Below are positions 10,058 through 20,300 of a stretch of 64,000 nt of DNA, in pieces. A program made the translations under genes and the position numbers. Source of the DNA: Heterotrichella gracilis (lineage: Eukaryota; Sar; Xanthophyceae; Tribonematales; Xanthonemataceae); assembly GCA_032358255.1 (NCBI GenBank), contig JAULBX010019522.1:18308-82307 (forward strand), in the 5' to 3' direction. Position 1 is the first letter of the stretch; each line of letters opens with the position of its first letter. The notes below the pieces were generated by a model. The model did no database searches. It had not been told where the DNA came from and saw only the letters and a list, made by a program, of their open reading frames with translations.

Positions 10058-11799
10058 CTCACTGGGAAGGGGATAGCCCTAGTGCCTGCAACCAAGAACC
10101 CTCAACGGGGCAAGCCTGTTTTTAAGTATAAGGCGGAACAGTTCGCCAATCCAGCTGGCCTTCAGCGACCATCTGCAGTCATTCAATGATTCAGTCATTT
10201 AAATTGAAGCAGCGGGAGGCGGTGCAAGGGGGGGGTAACTGACTTGCCAAGCATGGGAGGAAGAGACGCTCAGCACGAGTAGTGGGGTTTATCAAACCTG
10301 CTGAGTGTAAATTGGATACCCTAGGTTGTGGTACAGGCTGGCAGTATACTAGAGGGGCAGCCGCATGAGATCTCAGCGTATTTACAGAGGCCGCCAGTTT
10401 GAAACATTCAAGCGCCGCAGCTGGACAATAGCTGGACCTTAGCATAGGGTAGAGGTCGTGCTGCAGGGAACGGAGGAACCAGACCCTATGGTGCGGACAG
10501 TGCTGCAGCGGGGCAGCATCGGGACCCTAGCATAGTGTAGTGTCAGGGACAGCAGCAAGGGCAAGTGACTGTTAGTGCCACAGCGCATGCGCAAACCCCT
10601 GGCGGCATCAATGGGCGAGCGAATAACTACAACAATTGTAACACAAAACAGTTGCTATCTTGGTGTCACCTGGGAAAATCCCCAGGGGTTCCGAATTGAC
10701 AATATTGTTTGTTAAACGTGCAGGAAAATCCCCTGCACGTTTCTAGTTAATACTTCGGTAAATCATGTCCACTGAAGTTCAACCAGGTCCTGTTGATCAT
10801 GACAGACAAGTGTCATAATACTAGTACTGTCATAATTATTATGCACCGACTCGCAGTGCAGTTACTGTAATACTCAGAATGCTTCCTATGATACATTGTC
10901 ATTGGCATGCTGTGCAGACCACCTGCCCAAATTTGACAAGTACTTGGGTTGGTAACTGTCAATTAATGTGATGGATGACTCAGAGTATAGTACTATAGAC
11001 TGAGTGTCTGCTTTAAGCTAAGTTAGGCTGGCCGCAGAGACAGCTGTAATTAATTACATTCACTTCAGGGATAAAAACTTCTACACAGTAGACTGCGTGG
11101 AGTTGACTGATCAGTTTGCAAAGCATCAATTGAGTTCGTGGCACTGAAGACCTGTCTACTCCTGGCAAGTTGAGAGCGAGTCACGCTGATGCTTCATTGA
11201 TTCAATTGACGAAAAATTAACGGAGATTTGGCTACAGCAGATGGCACCATGCAGGGCTTGATCAACTCCACCCCGAGGGACAAACTGTGACCCTCAAAAT
11301 GTCATTTTGGATCACGAGGACAGGCGTACATCGTAATGTGGATGCAACCCTGCTGTTTATTTATTCCTACTATGCTTCTGTAGCGCGCCATCCCAGGGAG
11401 TGACTGCCCTTAGGGCTAGCTATGGCTTATTGCACGGATGCAGAAATAGAGGCGCAAGTGCGTCAATCAATTGTCATGTGGCGCCACAATGATTGGCAAC
11501 GTGACAGCGTGGCGTCAATGCAGCGACAGTCACTGAGGCTGCTGCAAGGGAAAAATCTGCGCTCATTTATTGTTCCAAACAGTGGATTCAAAACAGGCAC
11601 GCGGCCACAAAGGCACACTACTGCCCAAAATTTAGCTGAAATCTACTCCCCATTTATAACAGTACAACGATGAGAAACCCGCTACATTGAATCCCACCCT
11701 TACAGCAAGTGGAATATAGAACAATTATCCAGACACCTCTTGCTCACAGTGTGGGAGGGAAGCCTCGCTCCCCTCCCCAGCGCCTCTGCTCATGAGCGC
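10058..11799. other. Intergenic region (convergent gene ends) with twin hairpins
   Basis: No gene supported. 10204-10245 is a second copy of the CHR24 last-exon end and stop (GAAGCAGCGGGAGGCGGTGC). Two hairpins with the same AAAATC loop lie at 10669-10686 (CCTGGG/CCCAGG) and 10714-10742 (AAACGTGCAGG/CCTGCACGTTT). An 83-codon ORF at 11422-11673 has no recognisable similarity and is not called. Confidence 0.7.
10669..10742. other. Pair of stem-loops sharing one loop sequence
   Basis: Hairpin 1: CCTGGG (10669-10674) pairs with CCCAGG (10681-10686). Hairpin 2: AAACGTGCAGG (10714-10724) pairs with CCTGCACGTTT (10732-10742). Both enclose the same G-AAAATC-C loop although the stems differ. Function unknown. 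Confidence 0.7.
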
Positions 11800-13507
11800 T
11801 CACCCCTTGGCATTGCTGTACTTGCATGCCTTGATCCCTGAGCTGCCGTAGTTCACCAAGACCCCCTTGGGCCCGCATGCAGTGCACCCCCTGCGGGCAT
11901 CACAAGAGGCGCAGCCCAGCTTCACACGGCACTCGTTGCAGCTGTTGTACCCTAGAGGGTCTGCGAAGTAGCCGGTCTTGCACTTGGTGCAGGTCGTGCG
12001 GCTGTTGCACTTGCCGGCGCAGTTGGCGCACGAGGCGCAGGTGCCGTCCCCGTTGGTGGCGCTGTTGGGCAGGCACTGCTGGCAGATCTTGAAGTTGTTT
12101 TCGCCGATGTAGGCCACCTGGCAGCCGCCCCAGGGGCTCCTGTGGGAGGGGACGGGGAGGGGGGGTAACAGGGGAGGGCTTCGGGGGTGGCGCGCAGGTG
12201 GAGGGGAGGGGGTAGCAAGGAGGGCAAGGAAGGAGCGACGCAGTAGAAAAGATACATAGGGTTTTGAGCGCGGCTGTGCAGGAAATTACCCTTGAGGGTC
12301 TGGGATGCGCTTGAGACCACTGGGGTGCAGCACTGACAACATGACCCACACTTTTGACAGTTTGGAAAGGGCTGTTTGCTGCGGGGTAATCAGAGGGTGC
12401 TGTCCATTTGCAAACAAAGGGTCCAGCAAATGCAAGTGCTGCACAGCGTCCAGCAGAAAGGGGGAGGCGCTGTTTCAGGTTTAGCAAAGTGCCTTAGGGT
12501 GTTCATGTTGCAGGACAGCAGCACAACGTCAACCCTAATTCCCAAACTCCAAATACTGAATAATGATACACAATATTACATGCACTAGCCATCGGTGAAT
12601 GGAACGCACAGCAGGACCCTGCATTGGAGGAGGTTTAGGGTTTAGGGTTTAGCTTGGCTGCAGTCTCACCGAGGGGTACGAGGGGTGATAGTGCAGAACT
12701 GAAACACATGTGGCTGAAAACCCTAAACCTTACATGGTTCTGTCAACACTCACCCTCCTCGCTTGATGCACGTGGACGTCCCATAGGTGTTTGCGGTGTA
12801 GCTGCCTTGGAAGAGCACGAAGCCTGAGTTACATGCAGTGCACCCATTCGCCCCGCAGGTCTTGCAGTGGGCTGCGGTGCAGGTGGTGCACGTGCTGGCG
12901 CCCTTGAACCGGAACTGGCCCTTGGGGCAGGCTCCCGGGATCTTGTAGCACTTTTTGGAGCTCAGGAGGTCGGAGGTGCTCCAGAGGTAGTAGCCGTTGT
13001 CGCACGTCTTGCAGCCCAGCACGTCGCAGGAGTTGCAGTGGCTGCTCCACTTGGCGCAGCCGGCTGCACTGACCCCTGCAGGGAAGAAAAGGAAAGTGGT
13101 TTGAGGTTTCGGGGAGGGCCGCGCAAATATATGCGGGGCGGTGGAATGTGGTTGGCTACGCGACTGGGCTGGTGAGCAGTGCAGGGGTGGTGATGCACGA
13201 ATGGAGGGCAGGTGAATGGAATAGGTGGAAGGCCTGAAGGCTAGTACGTTGCGGGGTTCCAAAAGGATTGAACTAGTATTCAAATAAACTGTTATAGCAG
13301 CCACATCTCGCCAATGCCCAAACGTGGTTGCCCAACACCAAGTGCACGCACGGATGCATGCATGCACGAAGGTCAGCGGCAGTGGGGCACATGTGTACAT
13401 GTTGCAGTAGCCTTGTCGACAACACCGACCATAGGCCGTGGTAATCACCCACCTGAAGCCACGAACACCAGCAGCACTGCTGCCAGCACCACAAATCGTG
13501 CCCTCAT
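11800..13507 (-). CDS. Secreted cysteine-rich (furin-like repeat) protein
   Basis: Three exons: 13507-13453, 13075-12754, 12139-11800, phases matching at both junctions, 238 residues, stop TGA. The ATG opens a clean signal peptide (MRARFVVLAAVLLVFVASG). The mature part is almost wholly CxxC-type repeats: HCNSCDVLGCKTC, TCTTCTAAHCKTC, CTACNSGFVL, QQCLPNSATNGDGTCASC, TKCKTGYF, GCASCDARRGCTAC. This is the pattern of furin-like or growth-factor-receptor Cys-rich repeats, common in secreted and surface proteins of protists. There is no membrane segment after the signal, so it is probably extracellular and disulphide-rich. Exact family and role are not recognised. It is divergent from, but 3.9 kb away from, the other minus-strand secreted gene. 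Confidence 0.78.
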
Positions 13508-15507
13508 CGTGTCGGAGTTCTGGACACCGCTTGACCTAGCTGGGTGTGTGATCCTCGGCTCAATTCGCAACCACACCTGGCTCAATGCGCAGTTTGAAGC
13601 TAGGGACGATCAATTACCTGCAGAACAACGCGGGAGCTGCAATGTGGGGTACTGGTTTGCAGAGATAAGGTTGCTGGGACGGGTGCGTGCCAGAAGGCTG
13701 GGGAGGGCGGAGTGGGAATGGTGGGCTACAGCCGGTGCAGAGGACTGATATGCAAGTGATACTGCTTTGCTGCGCCAACTGGTATGAAAATGCAGCCCGC
13801 GGATACAGAAAGAACAGCTTGCAATGTACACAAGGTAATTGCACGTTGCAAAAAGCACGCGTGGTCCCGCGAGTCCCTATTCCCGCCGACGCGCCGCGGC
13901 GCCGCCGTTTGCGGCGCGACCCGCGGGGGTCCCGCAGGATCCTGCATCTCGTTGTGCGAATTCACTGCTGTACAGATAGGCTGGCTGTATCATCAGAGGT
14001 TCTGCCAAATCGTAGACAGGGCTACGTCTCACGCGTCATATATGTATGCACCGTTTGCTATCTGCCCTCGCGCCCGTATCGTGCGAGAGGGGGTTTGCTA
14101 TCTGCGACCAGGTACAGCACTCCCCGACAAGGTACAGCAGGAGGATAGCCTCCCTGTTTGGCCTAGCCCACTTTTGGGCCACTACAATGCGTGGGCGGAA
14201 CACCCAACCGTGTGATTACCACAAGCGGCAACCTAACACTTTGCTGTGAACCCTAGGCCAGTGTCTCACTTGCTGGCACCAGGCTATGCCAAGTGGTGCC
14301 CGGGGATGCAATTGGGCAAACATAGGCAACTGTCCCAACCAAACCCCCCTTCAGCAACCCTTGCAGGCACAGTTTACCAACTCAACCTGACCTGGTTTAC
14401 ATTAAATAGCTATTGGGGTTGAAACCGTACCAGTCACACAGATGAGACTGGTTAGTGGCTGATTAATCCCAGTGGCTTGCTTCAGGCTGTGTTCTGGCTT
14501 TTAGGGTTTAGGGCTTGGGATGACACGACATGGGCAGGCCACGAGGCATTACAATTACAAGACGCCGACTCTGCTTGGCAGTGTGTATGTATGACAGTGT
14601 ACTTGCTGGTGTGCAGGGTGGTGAGCATATATTGTGTTGAGCTGAAGGGGTGACAGTACCCTGAGCAATGGAGTCTCGTAAGTGTAGAACCCAGCTACAC
14701 ACGCAACAGCGCTTGAACCCAGCCTAGTACCTGTGTGCTGGTGGGTGCGGAAAGGTTGGCTTGTGCTGGAGGGGATCCCAGGTATCATAGGCAACAATTA
14801 ATAACAGCCCGTTGCGCTTCCTAATTAGTTGTAACCTCCCTTAATTCGCGGTGGAAGGGTTTTGCCACGCCATTGGGTGCAATCTGGAGTGCGCGTTTGA
14901 TACGCTATGGGCTAAATGGATGCACAGCGGCAATTATAAGAAGTTGCAAATATGTGCGGCACAGGGGTGGCACCGATTGAACTTCAGTGCTGTGCACCTG
15001 TGGACCAAGAACATGCAAGCAATCAAAGTTAGATAAAGTACCAATTCCTAGGCCAGCATTTGCACTACATCATACATAAGAGACTGGGCTTCCGTGCATT
15101 TGGGTGGGCCGCTCCCGCAGTTGGTCAGTGATAGTAAGCCAGGCCTAGCTTCACTGTGCATGTCGCATCAACAACAAAGTGAACGTAGTACATGCTATGT
15201 TAGTTGGATTAATTACGCATGTATACAGGCTGCCAGTGCTGGCTATGCTGGCCACTTGAAGTTCACGCCTTGAATTCAGCCCTTCGTGAATTCAGCCCTT
15301 TGAAGGGCTCAATTACTACGTACAGGTGTATGATCGTATGATTAAACCCGACAATGCTGAAATCATTGGCAGCAGTGCAAACTGAGTGTTGTATACCAGT
15401 ACTGGGTGCCACCATAATAGTGTTATAAAATCCAGTATTAGACCTGTGTGCACACAATGCAGCTGCCAAGACGCATTACTGCCAGCGGCTAGCGCTGTGC
15501 CACAGCT

Positions 15508-15692
15508 GTGTTTAGCATAGTTCACACTCATGCTAAACACCATCATTCATAATAATGGCCATTATTGTAAATAATGTGAACACATCAAGTAGTGCCGCAC
15601 ATTTGTGACAGGTGAGCCATAAACCACCATAAGACAATTTGATCCAAAGCTTGATTCGCTCCGAGCACTGTATCACCGTATGATACGGTGAT
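15508..15692. other. Cluster of perfect short inverted repeats
   Basis: GTGTTTAGCAT (15508-15518) pairs with ATGCTAAACAC (15530-15540). AATAATGGCCATTATT is a 16-bp palindrome at 15551-15566. ATCACCGTA (15672-15680) pairs with TACGGTGAT (15684-15692) across a 3-base loop. Function unknown. Confidence 0.75.
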
Positions 15693-16344
15693 CCCCACAT
15701 TCCATTAAACCTGGCAGGCCAGCCAATTAAAGATGACCCTTGCAAATATTACAAAATTGTTTGCACCTTGAAAAACCTTGTCGGTTACTGTTCAGGCTGT
15801 GCAGTCTCGCCTGTGCATGCAATATTGAAAACAATGGAAAGCAGCCACCCTCTTTGGATACTGTAAATCTGTAACCACGTGGCCTCATTTGGAAAAAAGT
15901 GCAGGGAATTTTTGATGTAAACCATTGCTCACCAGCCCCAACAGAAAGGGCGGCGGTTTATTGACAAGCCAGCAACGCTCTGTTCAACATTGCTGAACGC
16001 TCTGTTCAAAACCATTGAATGCTGTGTTGCAAGGCGACTTATTAAGTGCAGCATTGCCATGCGTACAGCCAAAAAGCAGTACCAAGCAATGACACTGCAG
16101 GTCAAACGCACACATTCAAAATCACATGCTGCCAGGCTCTAAAAATGCCTTCAAATTGTTTGCATATATGCATGCTCATGTGACAGATATGCTCTAACAA
16201 AGCTGACGATGCACTCTGCCCCAGCTGTAAAGCATGGCCGTGCTTATTCGATATCTCTCTGCAACTGGAAAACATGTAAACAGTGCAAATGCAAACAGTG
16301 CAATTAGTGCAATCCGATGCTGTCCTCAGGAAGTGCTCAAAAAC

Positions 16345-16368
16345 CACGCGCGCCCTGGAGCGCGCGTG
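16345..16368. other. GC-rich hairpin
   Basis: CACGCGCGC (16345-16353), loop CCTGGA, GCGCGCGTG (16360-16368): a perfect 9-bp stem in non-coding sequence. No U-run follows, so no terminator call is made. Confidence 0.7.
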
Positions 16369-17111
16369 AAGCGATGCATGCATTGGGTTATTGCAATAAC
16401 ACCTTTGCTGGTTGCCAATGCATCATCTGCCTTTGGCTGGAGCCATACATGTGTGTGAGGGCGCATGGCCAGGGTACCAAGCGTGCGCTCGGTAGTAATG
16501 CAGAAAAGGGTGAAACGGTGTCTGCCATGCATAGCCACACCATGAGTTAAAACCCTAGGTTAGGGTCGCGATGGCGCATGGGCTAGAAGCGAAAAACCCA
16601 ATGGCTTTCAACAAATACATTGTGTATGTTCAAAACCTGACCCCTCATGAAAAAACAACAATGTTCAACAAGTGCGTATCAACAAAAGCTGTAAACCCCT
16701 CCCAAGTGCTTCAGGGTTAAAAAACCGGAAACCCTACACCCTAAACAGTGCGTCAGTTGCTGGTCTGCCCTTTCCATTTTTGTAAGCGTGCCCCGCCCTC
16801 CCTGTCCAAAACAGGAATCCCCTCAGTTGTGGACATTGATGAGCGCAAGGTGAATGCTGCCTCCTCCCCTGTCCTCCCCTACTTCCCCCCCTGTCTTCCC
16901 CTCCTCCCCGCACACCCCCAGTGGGCTCCACCAGCACCATCCCCTTGCTAGGGCAGCTACCCCCCCTGCTCCCTCCTTGAACTGAGAGAGCATATCTGCT
17001 ATATACTTACTCGACCCCACCTGCCCCCCCACCCCACCATCCCACCCACCATCTCCAAGCTCCCAAGGTGCCCCACCTCTGCGAAAAGTGGGGAGGGAAC
17101 CCCGCCCCCTC

Positions 17112-17325
17112 TACAAGCTGTCCAGGTTGAGTGTGGTGCTGTGGGGACTGGATGTTGACCGTCACAACAGCGTTGGAGGTCCATTGCAGGCGGGTGCCAA
17201 AGTTTAGGCTTTAGGGTTTTACGCCCGAAACCCTGCTCCTACAAGCTGTCCAGGTTGAGTGTGGTGTCTGTGGGGGACTGGATGTTGGCCGTCACAACAG
17301 CGTCGGAGGTCCATTGCAGGTGGGT
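17112..17325 (-). repeat. Two extra copies of the CAP-gene last exon end, with telomere-like linkers
   Basis: The last exon tail (17369-17452; codons for LQWTSNAVVTANI to NLDSL and stop) recurs at about 17237-17322, nearly identical, and at 17115-17190, with a frame-shifting indel. The linkers contain TTTAGGGTTTAGGGTTTTACG and CCCGAAACCCTG. The gene model stops in the first copy (TAG at 17369-17371). Confidence 0.88.
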
Positions 17326-17368
17326 GCCAAAGTTTAGGGTTTAGGGTTTTACGCCCGAAACCCTGCTC

Positions 17369-20300
17369 CTACAAGCTGTCCAGGTTAAGTGTGGTGTCTG
17401 TGGGGGACTGGATGTTGGCCGTCACAACAGCGTTGGAGGTCCATTGCAGGCGGGTGCCAAAGCTGCACACCACGTAGAGCAGGGCAGAGTTGGGGAGGGA
17501 AGGATAGGCCCCCTTGCACCCAATGGAGGCGCCGCACCCAACTGCAGAATGCACAGAGACATGGCTGTTGGCAAGGGGGCGGGATTTGTAGGTTATTGTG
17601 AGGCAAGCTTTAAGTGTGGGTAAGTAGAGTTGGGGAGGGAAGGGTAGGCCCCTTGCAGCCACTGGAGGCATCTATCCAACTGCAAACTCTATGGGAAAAT
17701 ACCGGGGAAATGTTGGTGGCAGAGAGGCAAGGGTCCATCTTGAGAAAGCCTATTATTGAGGATTTAATGTTTGGAGCTTGGGGTTTGGGTAGCGCCTACC
17801 TCCCAGGTGGGTGTTCCAGACCATCTTGGCAAAGTTTAGGGTGTAGGTTTCAGGATGAAGGGTTTGGGTGCCGCCTACCTCCCAGGTGGGTGTTCCAGAT
17901 CATCTTGGCAAAGTTCTGCACGTTCCGGTAGTTATTATCCGTGAATGGGGTCGGCGAGAAGGTGTATTGGGCGCGGTTCTTGTACCAGGTGCGGGGGGCG
18001 TCCGCACACGAGGCGTCATACACATCTGTCGCGGTTGTGTTGGCCACGTAGATGATCTGGTCGGCGTCGCCTCGAGCTGCAAACACGGGTTAGGGTTTAG
18101 GGTTTAGGGTGCAATTTTAGTAGGCCATGGTTGTGTTGGCCACGTAGATGATGTGGTCAGCATCGCCTCGAGCTGCACACATGGATTAGGGTTTAGGGTT
18201 TAGGGTGCAAATTTAGTAGGCTATGGTTGTGTTGGCCACGTAGATGATCTGGTCAGCATCGCCTCGAACTGCACACGTGGGGGTTTTAGGGTTTAGGGTT
18301 TGAGATGTGAGCATGGCGGTTCAGGGTCCAGGATTTGAGGTGCACACATGGGGTTTGGGTTTAGGGTTTGGTGTTTAGGGCGATGCGCATGTGAGGCAAG
18401 TTGGTGCAGGCACTGCCTGGCAGGAGGGGCAAAGTAGAACCCTTGGGTAGGGTTTGGGGTGTCGGGTTTAGGATTTGAGCTGGCGCCTATCATCGAAGTT
18501 GGGGTGATGTCGGTCACATAGGTGATTTGTTCACTTAGATGATTTGGTCATCTAACTTGGATGACTTGGTGACATAGCTGATTTAGTCGTTATATGATTT
18601 GGTAATCAGATGATTTCGTAACTTAGATGATGTGATCACATGCATGATTTGGCCGCTTAAATGATTTGGTCACTTAGATGATTGATCACATGGATGATTT
18701 GGCCACTTAAATGATTTGGTCGCTTAGATGATGTGATCAGAAAGATGATTTGGTCAAATAGTTGATTTGGTACAATTGTTTAAAGCCCAGTTGGTGGCTG
18801 TGGTGGCAACGCTTAAGGGTTACAAAACCCTACTAGGGTAAGCGCTGCGCCCAGGGTTTGGGGCAAACACTGCGCCCTGGTGGCTGCTTTGATGCAAGGG
18901 GATGCGACGCAAGGGTTTACATGTGTAGGGTTTGAAGTAGATTACCCACCTGGGTCCATGCCAGGGGAGGTCGAGCACGTGGTTGCCAAGGTCGCAGCCC
19001 AGTTGGTGGCTGTGTTGGCAAGGCTGACGGTCCAGAAGGTGCGCTGGGAGTTGTGGTTGGCCCTCGCGACGTCTATCAGGCCCCAGGTCAGGCGCAGGTC
19101 GCTGCACACCCCTGCGTAGGGTTTTGAGGGACCAGTTTAGGGTCTTGCTTACGCCTTGTAGGGTTGTCGAGAACCAGGTTTGGGATTGGGAGCCTCAATG
19201 ACGCACCACGTCAGGTGCAGGTTGCTGCACATCCTTGCTTAGGGTTTTAGAAACCAGCTCAGGGTTTAGAAACCAGCATGTAGGGTCTCTAGGAATCAGA
19301 ATAGGATTTGGCAACAATGATCGAGCTCCAAGCCCTCGCCTGGTGCAGGTTGCTGCAAAACACGGGTACAAACCCTAGAAACCCTAGAAGGATGGCCCTA
19401 GAAACCCTACTAGGGTCTCACGCAGGCGCCCACCTGATGTGACAGCCATGGCCGGCGGTGGTGGTGCGGGTGGCCCCCCTCCCCCACTGGAGGGGGTGGC
19501 GGGTGGCGGTGGGGACTGGGCTTTGGGTGGTGGTGGGGAATGGGTTATTGGCGGCGGTGGGGAGTTGTTGGCGGTGGGGGGTGGGGACTGTGTTGCATCT
19601 GGTGGTGGGCTGTCGGCTGGGGGGGCATCGGGGGGCGGTGGGGATTCGGTGCCAGCCTGCATGGGTGGTTGTGGTAGTTGTAGTGGGTGGAGGATGGGGG
19701 ATAAGGGGGCGCCTCTGGATGCATGGATGGTACAAAACCATCGGGAAACAGGATTATCTGCAACTGGAACGGGCAATAGCCAAGCACATGTGTACGGGGC
19801 CATGCTCGCAGGTATGCTGTCGGGGCCTTTTCGTGCATGGATACAAACCCTTGGTTAGGGCATTGCAAACACCCACCGGTGGGGGTGACTGGCGGGGCGG
19901 TGGGGGTGGGCGCGATGGCCGGGGCGGTGATGGTGGTGAGGGTGGTGGTGATGGCTCATAGTCTTCGTAGTAGTAGTAGTGGGGTGGTGGTGGTGGTGGC
20001 GGGGGTTGAGGGGGCCGGTGGCGCCATTTGGGTGGGGGAGGCGGTTGTACCGCTGGTGGTGGTGACTGCAGCACCAGTGGTGGGGGTGACTGCAGCACTG
20101 GTGGTGGTGGGGGGGGCTGGCTGGTGGAGGTGGGGGTGCTGCTCCTTGGTGGGGGGTGTGGCGGGGGGTTGGACTTGCGGGCCAGCGGTGGGGGGCGGCG
20201 CGACGGGTGGGGTGGGGGGTGCCTTTTGGTGGGCGGCGGTGGGTGTTTTTTGGTGGGGAGAGGTGGGCGCCGTTTGGTGGGTGGTGGTGGGCGTTTGTTG

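Larger units (their letters stand above)
13508..17368. other. Intergenic region, no gene supported
   Basis: It holds several short inverted repeats, a GC-rich block at about 13885-13935, and at 17112-17325 two extra copies of the last exon of the downstream minus-strand gene. A lone plus-strand segment at about 16812-16850 could read GIPSVVDIDERK between splice-like signals but has no partner exon. Confidence 0.6.

Noticed and set aside
11422-11673. 83-codon ORF between the CHR24 and Cys-rich genes
   Set aside because: No recognisable similarity or context.
16748-16951. Possible plus-strand exon GIPSVVDIDERK between splice-like signals
   Set aside because: No matching exon on either side, family not recognised, and the minus strand there is also open. 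Too little to call.
17000-17184. Continuation of the CAP gene through the two downstream tail copies
   Set aside because: The first copy already supplies an in-phase stop at 17369, and the lowest copy has a frame-shifting indel. No further conserved CAP sequence follows.
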